From Acetatifactor sp. (GTDB taxonomy: Bacteria > Bacillota > Clostridia > Lachnospirales > Lachnospiraceae): a DNA stretch of 64,000 bases. Numbering within the stretch: position 1 is the stretch's first letter; each line of letters begins with the position of its first letter. The translations under genes and the position numbers were made by a program. The stretch lies in assembly GCA_024695935.1 (NCBI GenBank), contig JAILHH010000039.1, positions 1 through 64,000 of the forward strand. The letters run 5' to 3'. Positions 8,672-17,442 of the stretch are shown in pieces. Below the pieces are notes generated by a model that was not told the DNA's origin, did no database searches, and saw nothing but the letters and a program-made list of their open reading frames with translations.

Positions 8672-10036
8672 CTAAGCCCGCTTTTCCACAATGGATTTTC
8701 CTCTCCACTTGCCGCTCTTCCATCTGCCCATGACGATAATGCCCCTTACGCACTCATCGATGGCTGTTCCCATGAAAACTCCCATGGCGCCAAGTCCCAG
8801 GGTGATACCAAAGAGATGCCCTCCTGTAGCTCCGAGAAACCACATGGTAAAAAGTCCCACCGCAAGCGGAAATACATAATCTCCCGAGGCCTTAAGGGAG
8901 CAGACAAATGTCATATTTAACACTCTGCCCACTTCGATAAACAGATCCACGAACATTATCTTGTAGGCAATGTCGATGATGGCCTGATTGTCCGTAAAGA
9001 GCCTTAAGGTATAAGGACTTAACTGCCAGTTTACCGCAGCAAGCGCAAGAGTAATGGGCATGGAAGTAAGTAACGTCCTCCACACTCGCCTGTATGCCGC
9101 ATCCTCTTTTCCCGCACCCACTAAATGCCCCGTGATTATCTGCGTTGCCAGGGCACACTGGTTTGAGAACACATTCGCCAGAGATATCAGAGTGTTGCAA
9201 TAAGCTCTGGCATTTACGGACCCGTTTCCCAGACTGTTTATAAAGGATAGGAGCACGATCTGATACATATTGTAGGAAAGGCTCTCTCCTGCGGAAGGAA
9301 GGCCGATCTTTATCATCTTTGACAAAAGTTTTCCCGGGAAAGGATTTAAAAGCTTAAGCGAAAACTTTCCCAGACTGTATCTGTAAAACATAAATACGGC
9401 CACACTCACAGCCACGATCCTGGCCGTGACAGTGGCAAGGGCAACACCCTTTACGCCAAAGTTCAAAAACTTCAAAGGCCCGTAGAGGAAAATATAATTT
9501 CCAACTATATTGATGAGATTGATCATCACGGAAATATACATTCCCACCTTTGTATGGCCGTTACACCTCAGTATCTGGAGCATTACATTATATACTGCCT
9601 GCAAAAACAGCATACCGCCCACGATCCTTATATAGGTCATGGAATAGGGCATCATCTCCGCAGAGACATGGATGGCCGTCATCATAAGCCTTCCAAAGAT
9701 TACCAGCAAACCGCTGAGGATCAGTCCGAAAACCAGATTCACCATCACCACCAGGGTGTAGATCCTGTTCATGGCAGTCTGCTCCTCTTTTGCTCCGAGG
9801 TACTGCGCCACCACCACGCTTGTGGCCGTGGAGATGATACCGAACATCAACACAAACAGATTCAGTATCTGATTGGCATTTCCAACAGCACCCACCGCGT
9901 TTTCCGAATAGTGGCTTAACATTATGGTGTCCACATTGTGCACCAGTATATTCAATAAAGTTTCAAAAAACATAGGTCCGGCCAAAACTAAAAGCGGCGT
10001 ATTCTCGTCAATATGGCCGTTGTACCTTTTATTCAT
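8672..10036 (-). CDS. MATE-family efflux transporter
   Basis: Polytopic antiporter of the multidrug and toxic compound extrusion family, 454 residues with twelve predicted membrane segments in two similar halves. The opening GPMFFETLLNILVHNVDTIM and the following ENAVGAVGNANQI match the first two helices of MATE proteins. The substrate is unknown; many family members move cationic drugs or metabolites against Na+ or H+. It lies between the Gfo/Idh-propeller fusion gene (65 bases upstream) and the carboxypeptidase gene (45 bases downstream), and the three may be cotranscribed. Confidence 0.92.
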   Translation of the reverse strand: MNKRYNGHIDENTPLLVLAGPMFFETLLNILVHNVDTIMLSHYSENAVGAVGNANQILNLFVLMFGIISTATSVVVAQYLGAKEEQTAMNRIYTLVVMVNLVFGLILSGLLVIFGRLMMTAIHVSAEMMPYSMTYIRIVGGMLFLQAVYNVMLQILRCNGHTKVGMYISVMINLINIVGNYIFLYGPLKFLNFGVKGVALATVTARIVAVSVAVFMFYRYSLGKFSLKLLNPFPGKLLSKMIKIGLPSAGESLSYNMYQIVLLSFINSLGNGSVNARAYCNTLISLANVFSNQCALATQIITGHLVGAGKEDAAYRRVWRTLLTSMPITLALAAVNWQLSPYTLRLFTDNQAIIDIAYKIMFVDLFIEVGRVLNMTFVCSLKASGDYVFPLAVGLFTMWFLGATGGHLFGITLGLGAMGVFMGTAIDECVRGIIVMGRWKSGKWRGKSIVEKRA

Positions 10037-10101
10037 ATAAAAATATTCCCCTCTTAAAAATCTATGATCTGTATTTTTCCCCTCTCATACATCACAGACT
10101 G

Positions 10102-11946
10102 CTATTTTTTGCAATAGGATACAAAAGCAAACTCGCGGCTGTCGGGAGACCATGAATTCACATTTATGGTGCCCTGTCCGCCAAAAAGTTTAACGGCTGT
10201 TGTCATATTTGAGCCGTCCGCATCCATTATCCTAAGCTCCACATTTTTGTCCGGAACGTGATCCCCGGGCCTTAAGTCTCCCTTTTTATAGGCAAGCATT
10301 ACTACCTTTTTACCATTTGGCGACACATGGGGGAACCACAGATTTGCCTGATCATCAAAGGTCATCCTGGTCTGCTCGCTGCCGTCTGCCTTCATTCTGT
10401 AAACCTGCATGAGGCCGCTTCTGACAGAATTAAACCAGATATATTCTCCCGTAGGATCAAACTCCGGGCCGTCATTTAAACCGGGTGCATCAGTCAGCCT
10501 CGTTTCCGCTCCGCCGTCTGCGCTAAGTGTGTAAATATCAAATTCTCCTCCACGCTCTGCGCAATAGGATAAAGTCCTGCAGTCAGGGCTCCATCCGTGA
10601 AGATAAGAAGGGCTCATGGCTGTCATTAGTTCAGGCTTTCCTCCCTCGATGGGAATCTTATAGATCCTGCTTTTGTTATCTTCCTCTGCGTCGCAGCTTA
10701 CTGCTATATATTTTCCGTCCGCTGAAAGCACATGGTCGTTGTTACATCTGCTGCAAAATCCTGTATCCAGTTTTCCCGAAGACAGCATCTCAAGGTCAAA
10801 TCTGTATATGGAGCCCTTGCTGTTATAATAGAGGCTCTTTCCGTCCTTTGACCAGTTGGGAGCTTCGATCACATGATCAAAATATGCCAGGATCTTTCTC
10901 TCTCCGGTCTCACAGTTATAAGTCTCAAGGATGGACTGGTCATTGTCCCTGTCCCATACTGCCTTCATCTGCTCCTCTTCAAAAGGATAAATGACTCCCC
11001 AGCTCTTTCTAAGGTCATCCATCATATTCATTATGCGCATGGTCTCTGCATGAGGCATCTCGGGGCATTCGATCTTTCCTTCCTCCAGCGCCTTTTTGCA
11101 GGATAAAACTTCATATTCATAACCGTTTGCAATGTATTTTGGAATAACCTCTCTCACCACATTGCCGGCCTTGTCATAAACTACATATTTAGACAGGTCA
11201 TTTAAGTTATATACCTGGATATATCCCTTTGTTCCGTTTATGCGGCCCTCGTTTCTGCTGCCGGATACCATACTGGTCCTAAGATATGCTGCCTTGCCCT
11301 TTGGGAAGCGCAGCACGATCATATCCGTTGCATCAACACCTGTCTCATACTTTTGGCAGGTTGAATCCATGCCGATAACATCCGGTCCCAAAAACATTGC
11401 GGCAAAGGTGAGGCAATATACTCCAAGGTCAAGGAGGGGACCGCCTGCAAGTTCAGGTCTTTGCAATCTCTCCACGTGACTTAAGGGAATTGAAAAATCC
11501 GCCTCCACGGAGATGACTTCACCTATCTCTCCGCTTTCTATTATATGTAGAAGTTCGTTTCGGGTGGGAATGTATCTGGTCCACATGGCCTCAGTCAAAA
11601 GTATTCCCTTTTCCTCAGCCATGGCCATAACTTCCGCCGCCTGGATCGAGTTTGCCGTAAATGCTTTCTCACAGAGCACTGCCTTTCCGTGGGCCAGACA
11701 GAGTTTAATATGTTCATAATGGTGGGAATGGGGAGTTGCCACATATACCAGATCGACCTCAGGGTCATTTAACATCTCCTCATAGGAACCGTAGGCCTTT
11801 TCAAAACCGTGTCTTCTCGCAAATTCTGCCGATTTTTCGAGAGACCTTGAAGCCACCCCATAGGCTTTAACGGAATCATCCAGGCCGTTTATGGCATCCG
11901 CCATGGCATTTGCTATGTTTCCCGCACCAAGTATCGCTACATTCAT
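10102..11946 (-). CDS. Gfo/Idh/MocA-type oxidoreductase fused to a PD40/TolB-like beta-propeller
   Basis: 614 residues from the ATG at 11946, chosen because AGGGAGGAT precedes it; an upstream ATG at 12030 has no such site and would cover the promoter. Residues 1-~125 form a Rossmann fold with AILGAGNIANAM as the dinucleotide loop, followed by VYVATPHSHHYEH and CEKAFTAN (EKP-like motif with Ala for Pro), then an alpha/beta substrate domain with LLDLGVYCLTFAAM. From ~345 to the end come PD40-type blades: WSKDGKSLYY, LSADGKYIAV, WSPDCRTLSY, FDPTGEYIWF, VSPNGKKVVM, WSPDSREFAF. The first half predicts an NAD(P)-dependent sugar or dihydrodiol dehydrogenase. There is no signal peptide, so the propeller is cytoplasmic. 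The substrate is unknown. Confidence 0.9.
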   Translation of the reverse strand: MNVAILGAGNIANAMADAINGLDDSVKAYGVASRSLEKSAEFARRHGFEKAYGSYEEMLNDPEVDLVYVATPHSHHYEHIKLCLAHGKAVLCEKAFTANSIQAAEVMAMAEEKGILLTEAMWTRYIPTRNELLHIIESGEIGEVISVEADFSIPLSHVERLQRPELAGGPLLDLGVYCLTFAAMFLGPDVIGMDSTCQKYETGVDATDMIVLRFPKGKAAYLRTSMVSGSRNEGRINGTKGYIQVYNLNDLSKYVVYDKAGNVVREVIPKYIANGYEYEVLSCKKALEEGKIECPEMPHAETMRIMNMMDDLRKSWGVIYPFEEEQMKAVWDRDNDQSILETYNCETGERKILAYFDHVIEAPNWSKDGKSLYYNSKGSIYRFDLEMLSSGKLDTGFCSRCNNDHVLSADGKYIAVSCDAEEDNKSRIYKIPIEGGKPELMTAMSPSYLHGWSPDCRTLSYCAERGGEFDIYTLSADGGAETRLTDAPGLNDGPEFDPTGEYIWFNSVRSGLMQVYRMKADGSEQTRMTFDDQANLWFPHVSPNGKKVVMLAYKKGDLRPGDHVPDKNVELRIMDADGSNMTTAVKLFGGQGTINVNSWSPDSREFAFVSYCKK

Positions 11947-11970
11947 ATGAATATCCTCCCTATAAAAACA

Positions 11971-11979
11971 ATTATAGCA
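11971..11979 (-). promoter_or_regulatory. Extended -10 promoter ahead of the oxidoreductase-propeller gene
   Basis: Minus-strand TGCTATAAT gives an extended -10 (hexamer 11976-11971). The -35 region is poor. The leader would be about 20 bases and ends in the AGGGAGG ribosome binding site. Confidence 0.55.
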
Positions 11980-12136
11980 AATCGATGTAAAAATACCACA
12001 TCTAATATGCACAAAGAATATAAAACACATTATGTAGTATTTAATGATTGAATATTAAGATCACACTGATTTTTATGCAAAAATTGAATAATATTAACCA
12101 TTTCGTTGATTTTTTTTATCCTTTTATTCAATAATA

Positions 12137-12165
12137 TTGACAAATTTTAATGGGTGACATATGAT
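12137..12165 (+). promoter_or_regulatory. livJ promoter
   Basis: Consensus TTGACA (12137-12142), 17-base spacer, TATGAT (12160-12165). The start site near 12172 leaves a leader of about 165 bases before livJ, far longer than needed for ribosome binding. Confidence 0.85.
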
Positions 12166-12169
12166 TCAT

Positions 12170-12320
12170 GCATTAAAAAACATCATTTTTATGTTTTTTG
12201 CACGGAACGGCTCGGTTCTTTTTAAAGAGGCGTTCTTTTGTTTACCTTTCCCGTGGGGGAAACATCGGGTCTGGTAAATATTCGCTCCGCTAACCGGGGC
12301 GAAAGGGAGATTTATATATA
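12170..12320 (+). promoter_or_regulatory. Candidate structured 5' leader RNA of the liv operon
   Basis: Together with the promoter this accounts for the 390-base gap before livJ. It can fold into successive helices: an A/T hairpin AAAAAACAT...ATGTTTTTT (~12174-12199), an arm GAACG (12205-12209)...CGTTC (12230-12234), an arm TTTACC (12241-12246)...GGTAAA (12273-12278) enclosing TTTCCC-GTG-GGGGAAA, and TCGCTCC...GGGGCGA (12282-12302). The ribosome binding site ACAGGAGGAC follows. I could not match it to a riboswitch class by its conserved bases. It may be a metabolite or protein-binding leader, or simply an mRNA-stabilising 5' end. Confidence 0.45.
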
Positions 12321-12336
12321 ACAGGAGGACTTTATT

Positions 12337-13599
12337 ATGAAAAAGAAGTTACTTTCACTCCTCTTAACAGGAGCAATGGTTCTTTCTCTTGCCGCTTGTG
12401 GTGCTACAGCAGAGTCAGATCAGGCAGCAAATGACAGCGCAGCTGCAGAGACAGAAACCGCAGAGACAGAAGAAGAGACAGAAACCGCAGCCACAGATTC
12501 AGCAGACGGCGCAGTTACAGGTACACTTAAGCTTGGTTTCATCGGACCTATCACAGGTGCCGCAGGACAGTACGGTTCACTTGCAAACTATGGCGCACAG
12601 ATCGCAGTTGAGGAGTTAAACGCTCTCGGAACAGGTCTTACCATCGAGTATCAGCCTGAGGACGATGTACATGATGCAGAGACATCAGTTAACGCTTACA
12701 ACACTCTTAAGGACTGGAACGTACAGGCTATCGTAGGCTGTGTTACCACAACACCCTGTATCGCAGTTGCTTCGGAAGCTTACTCAGACAGAGTATTCAT
12801 GCTCACTCCTTCAGCTTCATCACCCAAGGTAACAGCTGACAGAGACAATGTATATCAGGTATGCTTCTCCGATCCTAACCAGGGATCAAAATCAGCTGAG
12901 TATATCTCAGAGAACAACCTTGCAACAAAGGTAGCCATCATCTACAACAATGCCGATGCATACTCAACAGGTATTTATCAGACATTCGTAAGTGAGGCTG
13001 AAGCAAGAGGACTTGAGGTTGTTTCAACCACAACATTTACAGATGACACAACAGATTTCTCCGTTCAGGTAACAGATGCAAAGAATGCAGGTGCAGAGCT
13101 TGTATTCCTTCCCATCTATTATCAGCCCGCTTCACTCATCCTCTCAGAGATGGACAAGCAGGGTTATGAAGCAACCGTATTCGGTGTTGACGGTATGGAC
13201 GGTATCCTCGGAATCGAAGGATTCGACACAAGCCTTGCAGAGGGCGTAATGCTTCTTACTCCTTTTGCCGCAGATGCAACAGACGATGCTACAGTAAGCT
13301 TCGTAAAGAAGTTCAACGAAAAGGCAGGAGAAACTCCTTCACAGTTCGCTGCAGACGCATATGATGCGGTTTATACCATCGTTGATGCCCTCAATGCATA
13401 TGCTGCAAAGAACGGTGCATTCGATGTTACAGATTTGAGCGCTGAGGAGCTTTGCGATATCCTTATTAACACCATCTCTTCAGATGATTTCTCAGTTGAC
13501 GGACTTACCGGTGCCGGAATGAAGTGGAACGCTTCAGGTGAGGTAAACAAGTCCCCCAAGGCTGTTATCATCAAAGACGGTGTATACGTAGGAATGTAA
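12337..13599 (+). CDS. livJ: Branched-chain amino-acid type ABC transporter, substrate-binding lipoprotein
   Basis: Captures the substrate outside the membrane and hands it to LivHM. 420 residues with a lipoprotein signal peptide: KKK start, hydrophobic core, lipobox LAAC with the acylated Cys at about residue 21. A Thr/Glu/Ala-rich linker (~24-55) follows, then a periplasmic-binding-protein type I fold beginning LKLGFIGPITGAAGQYG. Codon use is much more biased than in its neighbours, as expected for a highly expressed binding protein. A strong ribosome binding site (AGGAGG) lies 9 bases upstream. The family also includes amide, urea and aromatic-acid binders, so branched-chain amino acids are the likely but unproven substrate. 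Confidence 0.92.
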   Translation: MKKKLLSLLLTGAMVLSLAACGATAESDQAANDSAAAETETAETEEETETAATDSADGAVTGTLKLGFIGPITGAAGQYGSLANYGAQIAVEELNALGTGLTIEYQPEDDVHDAETSVNAYNTLKDWNVQAIVGCVTTTPCIAVASEAYSDRVFMLTPSASSPKVTADRDNVYQVCFSDPNQGSKSAEYISENNLATKVAIIYNNADAYSTGIYQTFVSEAEARGLEVVSTTTFTDDTTDFSVQVTDAKNAGAELVFLPIYYQPASLILSEMDKQGYEATVFGVDGMDGILGIEGFDTSLAEGVMLLTPFAADATDDATVSFVKKFNEKAGETPSQFAADAYDAVYTIVDALNAYAAKNGAFDVTDLSAEELCDILINTISSDDFSVDGLTGAGMKWNASGEVNKSPKAVIIKDGVYVGM

Positions 13600-13630
13600 T
13601 CAAAAGATAATCTTTAAATATGAAAGTAAT

Positions 13631-13658
13631 GGGGGTTACCCACCGGTAACCCCTTTTT
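13631..13658 (+). terminator. Intrinsic terminator between livJ and livH
   Basis: GGGGTTACC (13632-13640) pairs perfectly with GGTAACCCC (13645-13653) around a CACC loop, followed by TTTTT. It would lower read-through so that the binding protein is made in excess over the membrane parts. Confidence 0.93.
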
Positions 13659-13740
13659 ACCATTCATATACATCACTTAATATTTTTCGTTTCAATTCAA
13701 TTTCTTTTAGCATAAAATAGGTCAATCACATTCGATATTT

Positions 13741-13769
13741 TTGCATATCTTGCTTTTTTCGTTTATAAT
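13741..13769 (+). promoter_or_regulatory. Internal promoter for livHMGF
   Basis: TTGCAT (13741-13746), 17-base spacer, consensus TATAAT (13764-13769), sited between the livJ terminator and livH. It lies inside the 5' extension of the livH reading frame, which is one reason to reject that extension. Confidence 0.75.
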
Positions 13770-13836
13770 TATTCAAAAGAGGCAAGGTATGCGGGAATCT
13801 CAGATCCTGCAAAAACTTATTTTTGGGAGGTTTATT

Positions 13837-14706
13837 ATGTTATCCTATCTGATCAACGGTATCAGCTTAGGTAGTGTCTATGCCATCATAGCCCTGGGAT
13901 ATACCATGGTTTACGGTATCGCCAAAATGCTTAACTTCGCTCACGGTGATGTTATCATGGTGGGCGGTTACATGGCTTACATTACCAGCAGCTACCTCGG
14001 GCTCCCCTACGGAGTCGCAATCCTTATTTCTATAGCAGTTTGTACGCTTCTTGGTATTTTCATCGAGAAACTTGCATATAAACCCCTTAGAAGCGCCACA
14101 AGCCTTGCAGTACTTATAACCGCCATCGGTGTGTCATACTTTCTGCAAAATGCGGCTCTCCTCATATGGTCATCAAATCCGAAGGCTTTCCCCAACATGG
14201 TTAACTTCGGAACACTTGAGCTTGGAAACATCCGTATTACCTCTGCTTCCATCATCACATTTTTATCATGTGTTGTGATCATGGTGGCTCTCACACTCTT
14301 TACCAACAAGACTAAAATGGGTAAAGCCATGAAAGCCGTTTCAGAGGACAAGGGTGCAGCACAGCTCATGGGTATAAATGTAAATGCCACAATTTCCCTC
14401 ACATTCGCCATAGGATCGGGACTTGCGGCCATTGCAGGCGTGCTTTTGTGCTCATCATACCCTAACCTAACACCCACCACAGGTTCCATGCCCGGTATCA
14501 AAGCTTTTACAGCTGCGGTATTCGGAGGTATCGGTTCAATTCCCGGAGCCATGCTTGGCGGTATCATCCTGGGTATCATCGAGATTCTCAGCAAAGCTTA
14601 TATATCAACTGAACTTTCCGATGCGATCGTATTTGCAGTGCTTATAGTAATCCTTATCGTGAAGCCCACCGGACTTCTCGGCAAGAAGGTTACCGAGAAA
14701 GTGTAG
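13837..14706 (+). CDS. livH: Branched-chain amino-acid ABC transporter permease LivH
   Basis: Inner-membrane permease half, 289 residues. The start at 13837 follows TGGGAGG by 7 bases and gives the usual LivH opening MLSYLINGISLGSVYAIIAL. The conserved GYTMVYGIAKMLNFAHGD follows at ~25-42, and the coupling-region stretch GKAMKAVSEDKGAAQLMGIN near 163-182. About eight hydrophobic segments. It is followed after 7 bases by livM. Confidence 0.95.
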   Translation: MLSYLINGISLGSVYAIIALGYTMVYGIAKMLNFAHGDVIMVGGYMAYITSSYLGLPYGVAILISIAVCTLLGIFIEKLAYKPLRSATSLAVLITAIGVSYFLQNAALLIWSSNPKAFPNMVNFGTLELGNIRITSASIITFLSCVVIMVALTLFTNKTKMGKAMKAVSEDKGAAQLMGINVNATISLTFAIGSGLAAIAGVLLCSSYPNLTPTTGSMPGIKAFTAAVFGGIGSIPGAMLGGIILGIIEILSKAYISTELSDAIVFAVLIVILIVKPTGLLGKKVTEKV

Positions 14707-14713
14707 GTGGCCT

Positions 14714-15787
14714 ATGAAAAAGATGAAAAAACATACTAAAAACAGCTTTTTAAATTATGGAATAATCATTTTATTCTTTGTGATCTTTCAGACCCTTGTA
14801 AGCACAAAGCATATATCAAACTCCCTGCAGGGTCAGCTTATTCCCATCTGCGTATATATCGTGATGGCTCTGTCCCTTAATCTGGTTGTGGGAATCTCCG
14901 GAGAGCTGTCCCTGGGACATGCCGGATTTATGAGCGTGGGCGCATTCAGTGGAGTTATCGTATCGACCGCATTAAAACACAGTGTAGAAAACGGTGCTTT
15001 GAGGCTTCTTATCGCAGTCATAGTGGGTGCGATCATCGCATCGGTTGCAGGTGTGATAATCGGCATCCCTGTTTTGAGACTTCGCGGAGATTACCTGGCC
15101 ATCGTAACACTGGCTTTCGGCGAGATCATAAAAAATTTCCTGAACGTCCTCTACGTCGGTGTTGACGCAAAAGGCCTTCATTTCAGCTTAAAGGATGAAG
15201 CTTCCCTGGGACTTGACATCGCCACGGGAACCACCATCGTAAACGGCCCCATGGGTGCCGTGGGTATCACAAAGATATCAACATTTTTCTCTGCGATAAT
15301 TTTGGTCATCGTGACATTATTCATAATCCAGAACCTGGTTTACAGCCGTACAGGACGCGCCATCAAGGCAATCAGAGACAACCGTATCGCAGCTGAAGCC
15401 TGCGGTCTTAATGTGACCAAGTACAAGCTGGTGGCATTCGTTGTTTCCGCAGCCCTTGCAGGAAGCGCCGGTGCATTATATGCCCTTAACTATTCAACGG
15501 TTGTACCAAAGAAATTTGATTTCAACACATCCATCCTGATACTGGTATTCGTGGTACTTGGCGGCATCGGTAATCTCACAGGTTCCATCATAGCGGCTGC
15601 ACTCCTCACGGTGCTTCCCGAGCTTTTGCGTGCATTCTCGGATTACAGGATGTTAGTATATGCCATCGTCCTCATCCTGGTAATGCTCATTACCAACAAC
15701 GAGAAAGCCCGCATATTAACTACTGAGTTTAAATACAGACTGAAAATAAAAAAGAAATCCATCGGAAATAAGGAGGTATCTGAATAA
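14714..15787 (+). CDS. livM: Branched-chain amino-acid ABC transporter permease LivM
   Basis: Second permease half, pairs with LivH. 357 residues with a basic start, NLVVGISGELSLGHAGFMSV near residue 55 and the coupling loop GRAIKAIRDNRIAAEACGLN near 213-232. A basic cytoplasmic tail ends the protein. Its TAA stop overlaps the livG ATG by one base (TAATG), so translation is probably coupled. Confidence 0.95.
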   Translation: MKKMKKHTKNSFLNYGIIILFFVIFQTLVSTKHISNSLQGQLIPICVYIVMALSLNLVVGISGELSLGHAGFMSVGAFSGVIVSTALKHSVENGALRLLIAVIVGAIIASVAGVIIGIPVLRLRGDYLAIVTLAFGEIIKNFLNVLYVGVDAKGLHFSLKDEASLGLDIATGTTIVNGPMGAVGITKISTFFSAIILVIVTLFIIQNLVYSRTGRAIKAIRDNRIAAEACGLNVTKYKLVAFVVSAALAGSAGALYALNYSTVVPKKFDFNTSILILVFVVLGGIGNLTGSIIAAALLTVLPELLRAFSDYRMLVYAIVLILVMLITNNEKARILTTEFKYRLKIKKKSIGNKEVSE

Positions 15788-16632
15788 TGCCAAATAAAGA
15801 TATTAAATTAGTTTCCGTACCCAGCCCCAATTTTGTTCCCGAAAGAGACCTGGGAAAACCATTAGTGCTTGAAGTATCACACCTTGGAATAGACTTTGGC
15901 GGACTGACTGCCGTTGACGATTTCAACATGGCTATCGGCGCAACAGAGATCGCCGGACTCATCGGTCCAAACGGTGCAGGAAAGACCACTGTATTTAATC
16001 TTCTCACAAAGGTATACCAGCCCACCAGAGGAACCATCCTGTTAAACGGAAAAGACACCGCGGGGATGAATACCATTCAGGTAAACCGTGAAGGAATCGC
16101 CAGAACCTTCCAGAATATCAGACTTTTCGATTCACTGACAGTTGAGGACAACGTAAAGATCGGTCTCCACAACTCAATGAATTATCATATGTATCATGGA
16201 ATTTTAAGACTTCCCAAGTACTGGAAAGAGGAAAAGGCTGCCCACGAGAAAGCCATGGATCTGTTAAAGATCTTTGACATGGAGGACATGGCAAATGCAA
16301 AGGCCGGCTCCCTTCCCTACGGAGCGCAGAGACGACTTGAGATCGTAAGAGCCCTTGCCACATCTCCAAAGCTCTTACTTCTCGATGAGCCTGCTGCAGG
16401 TATGAACCCGTCGGAAACTGCAGAGCTTATGGAAAATATTGAAAAGATCAGAGATACCTTCCAGATTGCCATCATGCTTATCGAGCATGACATGAACCTG
16501 GTAATGGGTGTATGTGAGAGTATTGCGGTACTTAACTTTGGAAAGATCATCGCAAAGGGTACTCCCGCAGAGATCCAGAATAACCCTCAGGTTATCGAAG
16601 CTTATCTCGGTGCAAAAAAGGAGGAAGACTGA
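15787..16632 (+). CDS. livG: Branched-chain amino-acid ABC transporter ATPase LivG
   Basis: ATP-hydrolysing subunit, 281 residues. Walker A GPNGAGKTT (~59-67), Q-loop region ARTFQNIRLF, degenerate signature LPYGAQRRLE (LivG proteins usually have SYGxQR), Walker B LLLLDEPAAGMNP and the switch His in LIEHDMNLVM. The first ~28 residues before the ATPase fold are longer than in many LivG proteins and contain no motif that I recognise. It precedes livF by two bases. Confidence 0.95.
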   Translation: MPNKDIKLVSVPSPNFVPERDLGKPLVLEVSHLGIDFGGLTAVDDFNMAIGATEIAGLIGPNGAGKTTVFNLLTKVYQPTRGTILLNGKDTAGMNTIQVNREGIARTFQNIRLFDSLTVEDNVKIGLHNSMNYHMYHGILRLPKYWKEEKAAHEKAMDLLKIFDMEDMANAKAGSLPYGAQRRLEIVRALATSPKLLLLDEPAAGMNPSETAELMENIEKIRDTFQIAIMLIEHDMNLVMGVCESIAVLNFGKIIAKGTPAEIQNNPQVIEAYLGAKKEED

Positions 16633-16634
16633 TC

Positions 16635-17342
16635 ATGAGTATGCTTAAAGTAGAAGATCTTCACGTACATTACGGAAGCATTCATGCCATAAAAGGTATC
16701 TCCTTTGACGTAAACGAAGGCGAGATCGTGACGCTTATCGGTGCAAACGGTGCCGGCAAGTCCACCACATTAAATACCATTGCAGGGCTCTTAAAGCCCA
16801 CAGGCGGACATATTTATTTTGAGGACAATTCCATCATCGGAGTTCCCACACACAAAATGGTCGACAAGGGCATTGCACTTTGCCCCGAGGGCAGAAGGAT
16901 ATTCCTGCAGCTCTCCGTCGAGGATAACCTCCAAATGGGCGCCTATACCAGACCCGCCGGTGAGATCGCAGATTCCATCGCTGATGTATATGACCGCTTC
17001 CCCAGATTAAAGGAGCGTTACAAACAGGTGGCAGGAACCTTATCGGGTGGTGAACAGCAGATGCTTGCCATGGGACGAGCTCTTATGAGTAAGCCAAAGC
17101 TCATGATGCTGGACGAACCCTCAATGGGTCTTGCTCCCATTTTGGTGCAGCAGATATTTGATATCATCACTGAGTTAAACAAGGCAGGTACCACCATCCT
17201 CCTTGTTGAGCAGAATGCTCAGATGGCTCTCTCCATAGCAGACAGAGCGTACGTCCTTGAGACCGGTCACATCGCCCTCTCAGGAACCGGTGCCGATCTT
17301 CTTAAGGACGAATCGGTTAAGAGAGCATATCTTGGAGGCTGA
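16635..17342 (+). CDS. livF: Branched-chain amino-acid ABC transporter ATPase LivF
   Basis: Second ATPase subunit, 235 residues, forming the heterodimer with LivG. Walker A GANGAGKST (~37-45), signature LSGGEQQ, Walker B LMMLDEPSMGLAP, and LLVEQNAQMALSIADRAYV as the switch region typical of LivF. Last gene of the operon; an intrinsic terminator begins about 35 bases after the stop codon. Confidence 0.95.
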   Translation: MSMLKVEDLHVHYGSIHAIKGISFDVNEGEIVTLIGANGAGKSTTLNTIAGLLKPTGGHIYFEDNSIIGVPTHKMVDKGIALCPEGRRIFLQLSVEDNLQMGAYTRPAGEIADSIADVYDRFPRLKERYKQVAGTLSGGEQQMLAMGRALMSKPKLMMLDEPSMGLAPILVQQIFDIITELNKAGTTILLVEQNAQMALSIADRAYVLETGHIALSGTGADLLKDESVKRAYLGG

Positions 17343-17376
17343 TTTTTCCGGTTCATCAAATTAAAAATATGTACTT

Positions 17377-17415
17377 TAAAAGGATCCTTGAGATAATCTC
17401 AAAGATCCTTTTTTT
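17377..17415. terminator. Intrinsic terminator after livF, usable from both sides
   Basis: AAAGGATC (17379-17386) pairs with GATCCTTT (17404-17411), enclosing a second stem TTGAG...CTCAA; seven or more T follow on the plus strand and a shorter T run on the minus strand. It lies between convergent livF and the FkbM-type gene. Confidence 0.9.
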
Positions 17416-17442
17416 ATTCCATAGTCCTGAATTCTTTTTCTC

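Noticed and set aside
12200-12320. ykkC/ppGpp or glutamine riboswitch match in the livJ leader
   Set aside because: The required conserved blocks were not found in the right order, so only an unassigned structured leader is reported.
13741-13836. Upstream extension of livH
   Set aside because: It would begin inside a consensus promoter (TTGCAT/TATAAT) and has no ribosome binding site; the ATG at 13837 has GGGAGG and gives the normal LivH start.
14007-14594. A 195-codon open frame on the minus strand
   Set aside because: Antisense to livH, whose membrane helices and conserved motifs are certain.
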